A DNA stretch of 64,000 nucleotides from UBA3006 sp036746695 (GTDB lineage Bacteria > Actinomycetota > Acidimicrobiia > Acidimicrobiales > Ilumatobacteraceae). The notes under the pieces were generated by a model, which had not been told where the DNA came from, ran no database searches, and saw only the letters and a list, made by a program, of their open reading frames with translations. The stretch is taken from NCBI GenBank assembly GCA_036746695.1, contig DAIODP010000001.1, positions 806,001-870,000 of the forward strand, written 5' to 3'. This document shows, piece after piece, positions 8,620 to 17,720 of this stretch; positions within the stretch are counted from its first letter, which is position 1, and every line of letters starts with the position of its first letter. The position numbers and the translations under genes were made by a program.

Positions 8620-8638
8620 GAAAAACGAGACTACAGCA

Positions 8639-8666
8639 CAGCAGTTTTCAAGCGGGAAAACTGCTG
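8639..8666 (-). terminator. Hairpin downstream of tRNA-Tyr, probable terminator
   Basis: This is a perfect 11-bp inverted repeat (CAGCAGTTTTC/GAAAACTGCTG) with a 6-nt loop, starting 2 nt after the tRNA-Tyr CCA end. A short T-run (GTTTTT) follows about ten nucleotides later on the minus strand, so the U-tract is displaced. It may end or process the tRNA transcript. Confidence 0.6.
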
Positions 8667-8668
8667 TT

Positions 8669-8754
8669 TGGTGGGCCGGGAAGGATTCGAACCTACGTAG
8701 GCATAAGCCGGCAGATTTACAGTCTGCTCCCTTTGGCCGCTTGGGTACCGACCC
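8669..8754 (-). tRNA. tRNA-Tyr (GTA anticodon), CCA encoded
   Basis: This is a class II tRNA with a long variable arm. The acceptor is GGGTCGG paired to CCGGCCC with one G-U, the discriminator is A, and the anticodon stem GCAGA/TCTGC encloses loop CTGTAAA (anticodon GTA). Unlike the other three tRNAs in the window its CCA end is encoded. It begins 12 nt after the stop of the upstream glycosyltransferase gene and is followed by a hairpin. Confidence 0.96.
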
Positions 8755-8766
8755 CTGGCCCAAACT

Positions 8767-10029
8767 CTATCTACCAAGAAACCAATCCGCATGTTCCGAA
8801 AGAAAAGACTCGCTCATTTGCGAACGAATCTGTCCGTGCCATTGTGCACCGAGGTCGCCCATGGCCGAGGCAAATGTCGACTGATATGTCAGCTGCATCT
8901 CGCTGAGTGGCTGATGACCAATTGCACCCTTTGTCCTCTTCACCATTTCACGAACATATTGCGCAATTTCGCTAGTGGTACTTCGCTCCACGCGTAAGCC
9001 AGCATCGGCAAATTGGCTGTCTTTCCAAAACCAGCCGGCGCCACATTCGAAAACCTGATGCAGCGACAGTGCTTTATTGGTGGACTCGTCAACGATTCTT
9101 GCGGGAACCCATGTCGTGAGTGACGTGCCCGAAAAACACAACGAATAGTTTGCAAGATCCACGTATAAAACCGGCCTACGAAAAACAAGGCACGCTGCAT
9201 CTGGGCCAGAAAGTGTAGAAACCGCGAAAGAACACTTCGATGCTAGAAAAAGGTCGAGTAGTTCGGTTCGTTTGCCAGAGTTGGCGTAGTCAAACACCAG
9301 CGGGTGATCGAACTGCAGTGGTGGCGACTTGGTTGACCCCATCCGAACCACCTGAACGTCGGATTCGACAAGCACCTGTACCGCTTCGGCGAAATCACTG
9401 ATCGGCCTGCTCCTCAACTCGGAATTTGTTGATGCCGATGTCTCGTTGCGAACTACCAAACATACAAATGATTTCCCAAGATCTATGCCCAATGCACCGG
9501 CATCTAGTTTCGCCTGAGCAATCTCCTTGGGTGAAAATTTCAGATGTATTGGCGAATCATCAAAATTTCGCTCTACCGAGAGCAGCGAACTAAAGGTGTA
9601 CTCGGAGACGTTGGAAAGTTTCCAAGTTCGGCTAGCACGGACAAGCATTCCCGAGATAAAGCCGGGCACGCAGTGAATACTGCGCTTCCACATCATTCGA
9701 AGCTGGCGGTTTGGGGCTGTGCCTTTCTTACCAAGCGACCAAACCGCAAACACTTTGCGGCTTGCACTACCGACGGAACCCGTCCCGATGTTTTGCCAAT
9801 CCTTCTTTCCAATAAAGTCGATTTCGTACAGTTCGCCTGCGGCATCCCTCGTAGACAAAAACTTTTCTGGTTCTAGTAATAAATGGCCGAAAAACTGATG
9901 ATTGGTCGTCATCACCTGAACACGCCACTTGGGCGCCAAAACCGCAACAATTTTCAATACCACGAAGCAAAGAAATGCCAACAACCGCTGTACTGAACCC
10001 TTAACAACACTTGTTATGGCCATAGTCAA
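8767..10029 (-). CDS. TIGR04372 family glycosyltransferase (copy 2)
   Basis: This 420-residue protein is a diverged paralogue of the one at 6057-7262. The shared blocks are FGHLLLEPEKFL, FAVWSLGKKG, FVCLVVRNET, VQVVRMGSTK, TELLDLFLASKCSFAVSTLSGPD and FRRPVLYVDLAN. A hydrophobic N-terminal segment (about residues 13-33) suggests membrane attachment. It is the first gene of the minus-strand glycan module and diverges from yajQ across 85 bp, so its promoter should lie at 10030-10114. The specificity is unknown. Confidence 0.8.
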   Translation of the reverse strand: MTMAITSVVKGSVQRLLAFLCFVVLKIVAVLAPKWRVQVMTTNHQFFGHLLLEPEKFLSTRDAAGELYEIDFIGKKDWQNIGTGSVGSASRKVFAVWSLGKKGTAPNRQLRMMWKRSIHCVPGFISGMLVRASRTWKLSNVSEYTFSSLLSVERNFDDSPIHLKFSPKEIAQAKLDAGALGIDLGKSFVCLVVRNETSASTNSELRSRPISDFAEAVQVLVESDVQVVRMGSTKSPPLQFDHPLVFDYANSGKRTELLDLFLASKCSFAVSTLSGPDAACLVFRRPVLYVDLANYSLCFSGTSLTTWVPARIVDESTNKALSLHQVFECGAGWFWKDSQFADAGLRVERSTTSEIAQYVREMVKRTKGAIGHQPLSEMQLTYQSTFASAMGDLGAQWHGQIRSQMSESFLSEHADWFLGR

Positions 10030-10114
10030 GGTTTCTCCACACGGTGCAACTTATAAATAGACTAATCCCAACTGCTTCCTCGAAACATCAATCCACAAGC
10101 GCTGGAGGGCGAAC

Positions 10115-10603
10115 ATGCCATCATTCGACATCGTCTCAGAAGTTGACCGTCAAGAACTCAAAAATGCCGTCGATCAGGCGCAGCGAGAGTTAGCAAACCG
10201 CTTCGATTTCAAAAATACTGATTCGTCTATTGAGCAAAAGGAACTGATACTTACAATTCGAACATCCAGTGAAGATCGTCTCCGCGCACTCAAATTATTG
10301 CTCGAGGAGAAGTTTGTAAAGAGGCAGGTCTCACTGAAGGGAATTGAATGGGGGAAGGTTGAGCAAGCAACCGGAGAAAGCGTTCGCCAAATCGTCACCA
10401 TCAAAGTGGGAATCAATTCCGACAAGGCTAAAGAAATCAATAAACTGATTAAAGAAAAAGCGCCGAAAGGAATCAGTAGCCAAACCCAAGGCGAACAGGT
10501 TCGAGTAACTGGGAAAAAGCGTGACGATCTACAAGAAACTATGGCGTTGCTCAAGGCTGCTTCGCTAGACCTACCAATTCAATTTGAAAATTTCCGCGAT
10601 TAA
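10115..10603 (+). CDS. yajQ: YajQ family nucleotide-binding protein
   Basis: The 162-residue product matches the YajQ/UPF0234 family along its length: MPSFDIVSEVDRQELKNAVD at the start, RFDFKNTDSSIE near residue 30, VKRQVSLKGIEWGKVEQA in the middle, then KAPKGISSQTQGEQVRVTGKKRDDLQ. Family members bind nucleotides; one in Xanthomonas binds cyclic di-GMP and acts on transcription. A GGAGGG Shine-Dalgarno at 10104-10109 supports the start. The gene stands alone between a divergent glycosyltransferase and a convergent acs gene 6 bp away. Confidence 0.93.
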   Translation: MPSFDIVSEVDRQELKNAVDQAQRELANRFDFKNTDSSIEQKELILTIRTSSEDRLRALKLLLEEKFVKRQVSLKGIEWGKVEQATGESVRQIVTIKVGINSDKAKEINKLIKEKAPKGISSQTQGEQVRVTGKKRDDLQETMALLKAASLDLPIQFENFRD

Positions 10604-10609
10604 CCGCTG

Positions 10610-12562
10610 TTAATCCTCGGCTGGTGCTTCTGCCGCACGGCGCTGTAATTCGTTTACAACTGATGCATCGGCAAGGGTTGTGGTATCGCCCAAGTTGCGA
10701 CCTTCTGCAACATCGCGAAGCAACCGGCGCATAATCTTTCCGCTTCGAGTTTTTGGTAACTCGGGTGTGAAGAAGATGGCCTTGGGTTTTGCAATAGCCC
10801 CAATCTCGGAAGCAACGTGGTCTCGCAGCACTTTCTCATCTACCTCGAGCCCACCTCGAAGCGTGACGTAGGCAATGATCGCTTGGCCTGTAGTTGCGTC
10901 GTTGGCACCAACCACAGCGGCCTCGGCAACACTTGGGTGCGAAACGAGCGCACTTTCAACTTCGGTCGTACTAATGCGATGACCAGAAACATTCATGACA
11001 TCGTCCACTCGACCGAGCAACCAGAGGTATCCGTCGTCGTCCAACTTGGCACCATCGCCGGCAAAGTATCGGCCCTTAAACCTGCCCCAATACGTTTCGC
11101 GGTAACGCTGCTGATCTCCCCAAATACCGCGCAGCATGCCAGGCCAAGGTTTGGTGAGCGTCAAGTATCCGCCACCCTTGCTTACGTGGCCACCCTCTTC
11201 ATCCACAAGTTCGGCCGCAACGCCGGGCAATGGAAATGTTGCCGAGCCAGGTTTGGTAACAGTGACACCCGGTAGTGGCGAAATCATGATGCCACCAGTT
11301 TCGGTTTGCCACCACGTATCAACAATTGGGCAAGTGCTGCCACCGATGTGTTCGTGATACCACATCCACGCTTCTGGGTTGATTGGTTCGCCAACACTGC
11401 CAATGAGACGAAGCGAAGACAAGTCGTGTTTGGCAGGCTCTTGTGTGCCCCACTTCATGAACGTACGAATTGCAGTTGGCGCCGTATAAAAGATTGTTGC
11501 TTTGTATTTTTCAATAATCGACCACATTCGATCATTCGCGGGAAAGTTGGGCGCTCCCTCGTACATCACCTGGGTGGCACCGTTTGCCAGCGGGCCGTAC
11601 ACGATGTAGCTATGCCCCGTGATCCAGCCAACATCGGCGGTGCACCAAAAAATATCCGACTCTGGTTTGTGATCGAACACATATTTAAAGGTGTACGCAA
11701 CATGGGTGAGGTAACCACCTGTGGTGTGCATGATGCCCTTTGGTTTGCCCGTTGTGCCAGATGTGTACAGCAAAAACAACAACTGTTCAGAATCCATTGG
11801 CTCGGCAACGCACACCGAGTCGGCTTCGGCCACAAGGTCGTGATACCAATGATCGCGACCATTGATCATCTGAACTTCGTTGTTGCCTCGTTTCACCACG
11901 ACGACATGAAGGACGCTTGGCGCCATTTTCACTGCTTCGTCCGCCTGTGGCTTTAATGGAAATACCTCACCCCGGCGCCAGCCACCATCTGCAGTGATCA
12001 ACACTTTTGCTTCTGCATCATTGATGCGGTCGGCTAGTGCTTGCGAAGAAAAACCACCGAACACCACGCTGTGCGCCGCACCGATGCGCGCACAAGCCAG
12101 CATTGCAACCGCGGCTTCGGGAACCATCGGCAAATAAATGTTTACGCGGTCGCCTTTTTCTACTCCCAGTTTTTTCAGTGCGTTGGCAAACTTTTGCACT
12201 TCGGCGAGCAAGTCGGAGTATGTAACGACTCGTGTGTCACCAGGTTCGCCCTCCCAGTACAACGCCACTTTGTCGCCATTCCCTGCAAGCACATGACGAT
12301 CGAGACAATTAAACGAAACATTCAGCTGTCCGCCCACAAACCATTCGGCATATGGCAAATCCCATTCGCACACGGTTGTCCATGGCTTGTCCCAAGAGAT
12401 CAGTTCGCGCGCTTGTCGAGCCCAGAAGCCTTCATGGTCGCGTTGCGCCTCTTCGTATAACGATTGGTCGTTTGTTGCTGCAGTGGCTACAAACTGAGCT
12501 GAGGGTGGAAACTTTCGCATTTCATACGACAGCGCATCAATTGCTTGCAGGTTGTCATCCAT
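10610..12562 (-). CDS. acsA: Acetyl-CoA synthetase (AMP-forming)
   Basis: The enzyme converts acetate, ATP and CoA into acetyl-CoA through acetyl-AMP. The 650-residue protein has the full family architecture: IYLPMVPEAAVAMLACARIGA and VVFGGFSSQALADRI, the adenylation P-loop TSGTTGKPKG near residue 266, the WWQTETGG region, YFAGDGAKLDDDGYLWLLGR, and the C-terminal PKTRSGKIMRR. The Lys in that last motif is the residue known to be acetylated for control in other bacteria. Length is normal. It is monocistronic and faces away from the EamA gene. Confidence 0.96.
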   Translation of the reverse strand: MDDNLQAIDALSYEMRKFPPSAQFVATAATNDQSLYEEAQRDHEGFWARQARELISWDKPWTTVCEWDLPYAEWFVGGQLNVSFNCLDRHVLAGNGDKVALYWEGEPGDTRVVTYSDLLAEVQKFANALKKLGVEKGDRVNIYLPMVPEAAVAMLACARIGAAHSVVFGGFSSQALADRINDAEAKVLITADGGWRRGEVFPLKPQADEAVKMAPSVLHVVVVKRGNNEVQMINGRDHWYHDLVAEADSVCVAEPMDSEQLLFLLYTSGTTGKPKGIMHTTGGYLTHVAYTFKYVFDHKPESDIFWCTADVGWITGHSYIVYGPLANGATQVMYEGAPNFPANDRMWSIIEKYKATIFYTAPTAIRTFMKWGTQEPAKHDLSSLRLIGSVGEPINPEAWMWYHEHIGGSTCPIVDTWWQTETGGIMISPLPGVTVTKPGSATFPLPGVAAELVDEEGGHVSKGGGYLTLTKPWPGMLRGIWGDQQRYRETYWGRFKGRYFAGDGAKLDDDGYLWLLGRVDDVMNVSGHRISTTEVESALVSHPSVAEAAVVGANDATTGQAIIAYVTLRGGLEVDEKVLRDHVASEIGAIAKPKAIFFTPELPKTRSGKIMRRLLRDVAEGRNLGDTTTLADASVVNELQRRAAEAPAED

Positions 12563-12623
12563 GTTGGCAACTTCCCCCTAATTCTTTGGCGATATAAGCC
12601 AACTGCGAGACTAGTTCTCCGTT

Positions 12624-13526
12624 ATGAAAACCAGCCAAACTGCCGAGACACAAGCAAAATTTGGCCTGCTCGACTGGGCCTTATCAGTAGGCATGGCGCT
12701 TACCTGGGGTTCTTCGTTTCTACTGATTGACATTGCAATCAGGCATTTTCACAGCGCCGTAGTTCCATTTGGCCGTACGGGGTTTGGGGTGCTTGCGCTG
12801 TTGTTGTTCCCCAGCGCACGCAAACCAATCGCAAGGCAACACTGGCCCCGCTTACTGGTACTTGGCTTTACGTGGATGGCGCTTCCCTTTCTGCTCTATC
12901 CGCTTGCCGAACAAACTGTTTCTTCCAGCATCACCAGCATGATGAACGGTGGTCTGCCCATCGTGGTTGCGGTTGTTACCGCTATCTGGATCCGTGTGCT
13001 GCCCAGCCCCAGGCGCATTTCCGCAGTCATCATTGGTTTCGCCGGCATCGCCCTCATCGCGCTTCCTTCGATCAGCCACGGAACAGCCGCCGACACCACA
13101 GGCATTTTGTTGCTCATCGTTGCGCTGCTTTCGTACGCCGTTGCAATCAACGTCGCAAGGCCGCTGCAAGCCATCTATAGCCCAGCGAACCTAATGCTCT
13201 ATGTGGAGGCTGTTGCGTTTGTTCTTTCTGCGCCCTTCGGTCTGTGGGGTATCTCGCAATCCACTTTCAATTTGGGCTCACTCGGCGCGCTTGCAGTGCT
13301 GGGTATTCTTGGCACCGGCTTTGCGTTTGTGTTGTTTGCACTACTTAATCAACGCACCGGCACCATGCGTAGCATGATCCCCACATATTTCACACCAGTT
13401 GTCGGGGCGATACTTGGCACGGCGTTCAACAATGAACCACTACTGATTCTTTCCGTGGTTGGAATGCTTATTGTTATTTTTGGCGCGTGGCTTACGAGTA
13501 AACCAGAGCTACAGCAAAGCGCTTAG
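12624..13526 (+). CDS. EamA/DMT family transporter
   Basis: This 300-residue inner-membrane protein has about ten hydrophobic spans arranged as two EamA repeats. The first repeat holds MALTWGSSFLLIDIAIR near residue 30 and the second ends with GAILGTAFNNEPL near residue 265. Drug/metabolite transporters of this type export amino acids or other small metabolites; the substrate cannot be inferred. It diverges from acs across 61 bp, and its stop codon overlaps by 4 nt the convergent membrane-protein gene. Confidence 0.88.
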   Translation: MKTSQTAETQAKFGLLDWALSVGMALTWGSSFLLIDIAIRHFHSAVVPFGRTGFGVLALLLFPSARKPIARQHWPRLLVLGFTWMALPFLLYPLAEQTVSSSITSMMNGGLPIVVAVVTAIWIRVLPSPRRISAVIIGFAGIALIALPSISHGTAADTTGILLLIVALLSYAVAINVARPLQAIYSPANLMLYVEAVAFVLSAPFGLWGISQSTFNLGSLGALAVLGILGTGFAFVLFALLNQRTGTMRSMIPTYFTPVVGAILGTAFNNEPLLILSVVGMLIVIFGAWLTSKPELQQSA

Positions 13527-15208
13527 CTGCTGGTGATGACGTAGAACCCATCAATTTCTTCGGCCTTCGCATTAGCCCCAGCAACTTCGGCAAACTGTTG
13601 CCAGGTTTGTTTGTTGCCAATGATGTACACCACTTCCGGATCTAATTCGCCCACACTCAGGCCCGCCTGAATCAGGGCATCTTCCCGCGCAATGTGCTCG
13701 GTTATCGGCCGGCTGACATACCCAAAGTTGGTGGACATGTTGTGATCCAGTGCAAGGCGTGCCAACAAGTACCAATTCTTTTCAAAATTCTCGGCATCTG
13801 GAACGGTGTTGCCCACCTGTAAATCAAAGTTTGGGAACACTTTGACGTGAGACTTGTTTGCCAGAATCGTCTCCCACTTCACGGTGGATTGAGCCCTGAT
13901 TGATCCGTATTTATCGGTGATGTGATAGTGGGTTTCCTGCACTCCGGGCAGCACGTCGATCACGTTGAACAAACAAATTGCACCGATTGCTACTGAAGCC
14001 CATTTCTTAGGAAGCACCCGAGAAGTCGCGACCACAGCACCAAGCATCAGCGCGTAATACAGCGGCCATCCAAATCGAGTGGCTGCGCGAAACACTTGTC
14101 GAGTGTCTTTCAACACTTCTGGCCACCAATACGCAACTTCCCTGCCGGCAAACCCAATGCGATGCGAAAAAGCCACCAGCAGCATGATTACGAGCGCACC
14201 AATCAACCATGAGTTGCTTTTCCACCACGCAGCCTTGCGCTGCTGCACCAGGTACACAGCAAGGCCGACCAACATGACGAGCGCACCAATGCCCAGATAC
14301 TGGAACATCTCCATATCTTCCACAAACAATTGCCGATGGTCGGTGGGAACTACGAGTTCAAATATGCGCGAAAACGAACCGGTCCATGAAAAACCAGGGT
14401 TCAAATAGGCCAGCACATTGAGACGAAAGAATCCTGTTCCAGTGGCCGAGCCTCCGTAGTTGAGGTATCCCATAAACACAAAGCCTGCAAAAAGCCACAG
14501 CAAAGGCACCACAGCGGCAACCGAGAACCTCCGCAGCGTGGGAAGGGCTTTGTTGACAAAACGTTCCTTGGCCAACGCAGCAAAAAAGATCAACACCAGC
14601 ATGGCAGTGATATAAACGCTGATCAATATCGATAGCAGCAGCAGTAGCGACCAGTTGCGCACGAACTTCGTATTTGAGAAATAGAGATACAAAGCGCCAA
14701 GGATGAGCCAGTGAGACGCCACCTCGAAATGCGACATCTCTCCAATTCGGAAAACAAACGTTGGTGCTAAGACAAATAGCGTGCAGGCTGCCAACTTCGT
14801 GCTGGTCTTGTCGATAAACAGCCCAAGCAGGCGAAACGAAAGAAGCGCCTGCAGGCCAAACGTTGCCGCGACCCACAGTCCATAAAACTGAAACTGGCCT
14901 CTAAATACTAAACCGATGAGTTTTGCAGGGATACCGACAACGCCATTAGCGGACGCCAAAACAGTGTTAGCGCCTTCTATGTAGGTGGGTGTTGCGGTAA
15001 TTGGCCATTGCAACATGGGTGCTTTTCGATAAAACTCCCACGAAATATGAAATGCCGACCCATCGTTGCCAAGCGTGAGCCAATCCACATTCCAAGGCAA
15101 AAAGTTGTGCAGGCTAATAAACCAAATGCCAACAAGCACTCCCGCAATAAATACTGTTGCGTTTATGCGGCGCTGAAGAAAACCCGTCAACGAAACCACG
15201 TCATGCAA
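13523..15208 (-). CDS. DUF6311-like multi-pass membrane protein
   Basis: This is a protein of up to 561 residues with roughly 11-12 hydrophobic spans and a C-terminal soluble part of about 130 residues. The early loop DGSAFHISWEFYRKAPMLQWP resembles the DUF6311 family, probably membrane glycosyltransferase-like (GT-C) proteins; the assignment is from memory and moderate. It is the last gene of the 11-subunit nuo operon direction and overlaps midA by 22 nt from its ATG, or by 4 nt (TTGA) if a TTG at 15190 is used. A role in respiration is not implied; it may simply be co-transcribed. Confidence 0.6.
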   Translation of the reverse strand: MHDVVSLTGFLQRRINATVFIAGVLVGIWFISLHNFLPWNVDWLTLGNDGSAFHISWEFYRKAPMLQWPITATPTYIEGANTVLASANGVVGIPAKLIGLVFRGQFQFYGLWVAATFGLQALLSFRLLGLFIDKTSTKLAACTLFVLAPTFVFRIGEMSHFEVASHWLILGALYLYFSNTKFVRNWSLLLLLSILISVYITAMLVLIFFAALAKERFVNKALPTLRRFSVAAVVPLLWLFAGFVFMGYLNYGGSATGTGFFRLNVLAYLNPGFSWTGSFSRIFELVVPTDHRQLFVEDMEMFQYLGIGALVMLVGLAVYLVQQRKAAWWKSNSWLIGALVIMLLVAFSHRIGFAGREVAYWWPEVLKDTRQVFRAATRFGWPLYYALMLGAVVATSRVLPKKWASVAIGAICLFNVIDVLPGVQETHYHITDKYGSIRAQSTVKWETILANKSHVKVFPNFDLQVGNTVPDAENFEKNWYLLARLALDHNMSTNFGYVSRPITEHIAREDALIQAGLSVGELDPEVVYIIGNKQTWQQFAEVAGANAKAEEIDGFYVITSS

Positions 15209-16212
15209 GTTAGCCCACCCAAGCCAGCCATGTCGATAAGCGCACCTTGCTCTACCGCCCTGCTACGCATCTTGATTGCGGCAACATCCGGCGCACCAGA
15301 CAGTTGCTCCCAATATGCCTTGCCCTCCAGCACCAGTTCGCCAATGCCCCATTGCTGCAAAAACTGCGCCTGTGTCATTGTACTGAAACCAGCGGGGAGT
15401 TGGTCGAGTACTACTTGTGCAGTGATGTCTTGCGAGCCGGGATCCAGCAGATAGTGCCCTCCACGCTCGTGGTCTTTGTAGGTGCGCAGCCACTCGCGCC
15501 AAGGCATTGCCGCAACTGCCGCAGTGGTATCGGTGCAGTAGTCGAACAGCAGCAGACTTCCGCGTTCAATCAGCGACAGTGCATTACTCACCCACGCACA
15601 AGCAGCATCCTGAATTGGCACGCGCGAACCAAGCGCTGCAGTTTGCGGCAGCACCGCCGGTAAGGCTGACGGTTTGTGCAGTACTTCTACGAACGCGCCG
15701 TCTGGCGTTTGAGCAACGAACGCTTCCATCCACGTGCCGTCAAACACAAACAGCCGAAATGGCAAGTTGTCCAATAGCTCGTTGGCAAAAATCACGCCAT
15801 TAATCGCGTGATCGGGCATTGTCTCTCGAGACTCGACACCTTTGGGGTGCAACGCGCGTTGCGCAGCAGAGACTTCGACCGCAACATAATTTATTGCCTG
15901 CAAGCAACGTGGCTTCGCAGCCAAAATGCTGCGTGCAAGCGTGCCAGGGCCCGCACCGCACTCAACCACGTCAAACCTGGAAGGCGATTCCAACTTTTCC
16001 CAGCAATCGTCAAGATAACCAGCAATGACTGTTCCAAACAGCGGGCCAACTTCTGGGCTGGTAATGAAATCACCGCCTCGACGGCCGGCTTTGCCACTGT
16101 TGGTATAAAAACCATTTTCGCCGTACAGCGAAATGTTCATGAATTGATTGAACGGAATTGCCCCATCAGCCGCGACTATCGCGGCAGAAACTTGATCAGC
16201 CGCCGAAGGCAC
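15187..16212 (-). CDS. midA: MidA/NDUFAF7 family SAM-dependent methyltransferase
   Basis: The protein has the hallmarks of the MidA (COG1565) family: IPFNQFMNISLYGENGFY near the start, GRRGGDFITSPEVG (the conserved GGDFxTSPE block), and the SAM-binding motif VVECGAGPGTLAR followed by ANELLDNLPF. In mitochondria this family (NDUFAF7) symmetrically dimethylates an Arg of the NDUFS2 subunit during complex I assembly; NuoD is the bacterial counterpart. I chose the GTG at 16212 because it overlaps nuoN by only 17 nt and keeps the conserved N-terminus; the open frame extends to 16266. Its place directly after nuoN suggests it serves this complex. Confidence 0.85.
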   Translation of the reverse strand: MPSAADQVSAAIVAADGAIPFNQFMNISLYGENGFYTNSGKAGRRGGDFITSPEVGPLFGTVIAGYLDDCWEKLESPSRFDVVECGAGPGTLARSILAAKPRCLQAINYVAVEVSAAQRALHPKGVESRETMPDHAINGVIFANELLDNLPFRLFVFDGTWMEAFVAQTPDGAFVEVLHKPSALPAVLPQTAALGSRVPIQDAACAWVSNALSLIERGSLLLFDYCTDTTAAVAAMPWREWLRTYKDHERGGHYLLDPGSQDITAQVVLDQLPAGFSTMTQAQFLQQWGIGELVLEGKAYWEQLSGAPDVAAIKMRSRAVEQGALIDMAGLGGLTCMTWFR

Positions 16213-17716
16213 TGGTGAGTTGCGCAATGTCGCCGAAGTGCATTGCAACACCTGGCAAGATGCCAAGAACCAGCGTTGTTGCAGCGGTGAGAACGAGTGC
16301 CAACTTCAGTGAACCAGGAACCCGAATTGGCGTGGTGTCGCCATCAGGAACTGGCTTCATCCAGATTTCGCGCATCACGCTTCCGTAGTAACCAAACGCA
16401 ACCACCGAGTTGACGGCGCCAAGCAGTGCGAGTGAATAACCCCAACCCGAGCCCGATGTAAGCATTGACTGAAACGCTGCAAACTTGCCGACCCAGCCGC
16501 CCAGTGGCGGAATGCCAGCAAGCGAGGCAAGGAAGATGGTGGCAAGTGCACCAAGGCCGGGCGCGTACGAGAACAAGCCACCCCAGCTGGAAATTTCGCC
16601 GCTGCGGGTTTTGCGCGCCACAGCAATAATCACGCCGAACATACCCAGGTTGGTTGCGGCATAAATGAGCATGTACACCACAACTGCTCGCAGCGCCGAA
16701 GCGCCGCCGTTGTTGATGCCGGCAACAGCAAGCGGCATGAGCACGAAGCCGCCTTGGCTAATTGACGAGTAGGCAATCATTCGAACGATGTTTGTTTGGC
16801 GCAAGGCCACAACGTTGCCCACAGTCATGGTGAGCGCCGAAAGCACCCAAATGAATGGCTGCCACACGTCGGATGCTTGCGGGAAGGCAACGAACAGCAG
16901 TGTTGCAAGTGCAATGAAGCCTGCTGCCTTGGAGGCCACTGACAAAAATGCAGTGATTGGCGCCGGTGCACCTTCGTAGGTGTCTGGCGCCCACGTATGG
17001 AATGGAACTGCAGAAACCTTGAAGGCAAAACCAACAATGACGAACACGATGCCAAGTGCGTGCAGCGAGCTGAGGCTGCCAGTGGCGGTGATGCTCTTAC
17101 CCAAATCAACTAACAGCGTGCTGTTGGCTGCGCCGTACAACAGCGACATGCCGTACAACATGACGGCCGAGGCGAAGACGCCCAGAAGGAAATATTTGAC
17201 GCCAGCTTCGTTACTCTTGATGTCGCGCTTGCGCCATGCGGCAAGCATGTATGCGGGGATGGACAAAAACTCGAGTGCAACGAAGATAGAAACAAGATCT
17301 CGCGAAGACGAGATCATGACCATGCCCAAAATGCTGGAGAGCAGTAAGAAGTAATACTCGCCGCGCCAGTATTCGTCTTCTTCAACGTGGTTTGAAGACA
17401 ACAACACCACCACGTAGCCAGCGAGTAGAAACAAGGCCTTGATCACGATGCTGAAGTTGTCGACAACGTATCGGCCGTCGAACATGCTGCGAACGTCGGT
17501 GTCGTGCAAGCCAAGTGTGAGCACGGGCAACATTGCACCCAAAAGCGTGAAGCCAGCGAGCGAAGAAAGAATCCATTTGCGCGACTCGTCGATGAACAAG
17601 TCGGCAAGCAACACAACGCACAAGCCAGCCGCAAGCACCATCTCGGGTGCAAGCGCGTGATAGTCAATTACTGGATTGACCCACGGGGTGACGGCGTTGA
17701 CAACGGTGTTCAGCAC
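16196..17716 (-). CDS. nuoN: NADH-quinone oxidoreductase-type subunit N (11-subunit complex)
   Basis: NuoN is one of three antiporter-like proton-pumping subunits of complex I. The 506-residue protein has about 14 spans, with KYFLLGVFASAVMLYG, the conserved proton-path stretch PFHTWAPDTYEGAP, and RMIAYSSISQGGFVLMPL. It is the distal nuo gene of the first cluster, 4 bp after nuoM, and overlaps midA. A second, diverged copy lies at 41388-42881. Confidence 0.95.
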   Translation of the reverse strand: MLNTVVNAVTPWVNPVIDYHALAPEMVLAAGLCVVLLADLFIDESRKWILSSLAGFTLLGAMLPVLTLGLHDTDVRSMFDGRYVVDNFSIVIKALFLLAGYVVVLLSSNHVEEDEYWRGEYYFLLLSSILGMVMISSSRDLVSIFVALEFLSIPAYMLAAWRKRDIKSNEAGVKYFLLGVFASAVMLYGMSLLYGAANSTLLVDLGKSITATGSLSSLHALGIVFVIVGFAFKVSAVPFHTWAPDTYEGAPAPITAFLSVASKAAGFIALATLLFVAFPQASDVWQPFIWVLSALTMTVGNVVALRQTNIVRMIAYSSISQGGFVLMPLAVAGINNGGASALRAVVVYMLIYAATNLGMFGVIIAVARKTRSGEISSWGGLFSYAPGLGALATIFLASLAGIPPLGGWVGKFAAFQSMLTSGSGWGYSLALLGAVNSVVAFGYYGSVMREIWMKPVPDGDTTPIRVPGSLKLALVLTAATTLVLGILPGVAMHFGDIAQLTSAFGG

Positions 17717-17720
17717 GTGA

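Noticed and set aside
8620..8763. N-terminal extension of the nucleotidyltransferase frame, reading CLRRFESFPAH
   Set aside because: This stretch is the tRNA-Tyr gene and its terminator hairpin translated by chance.
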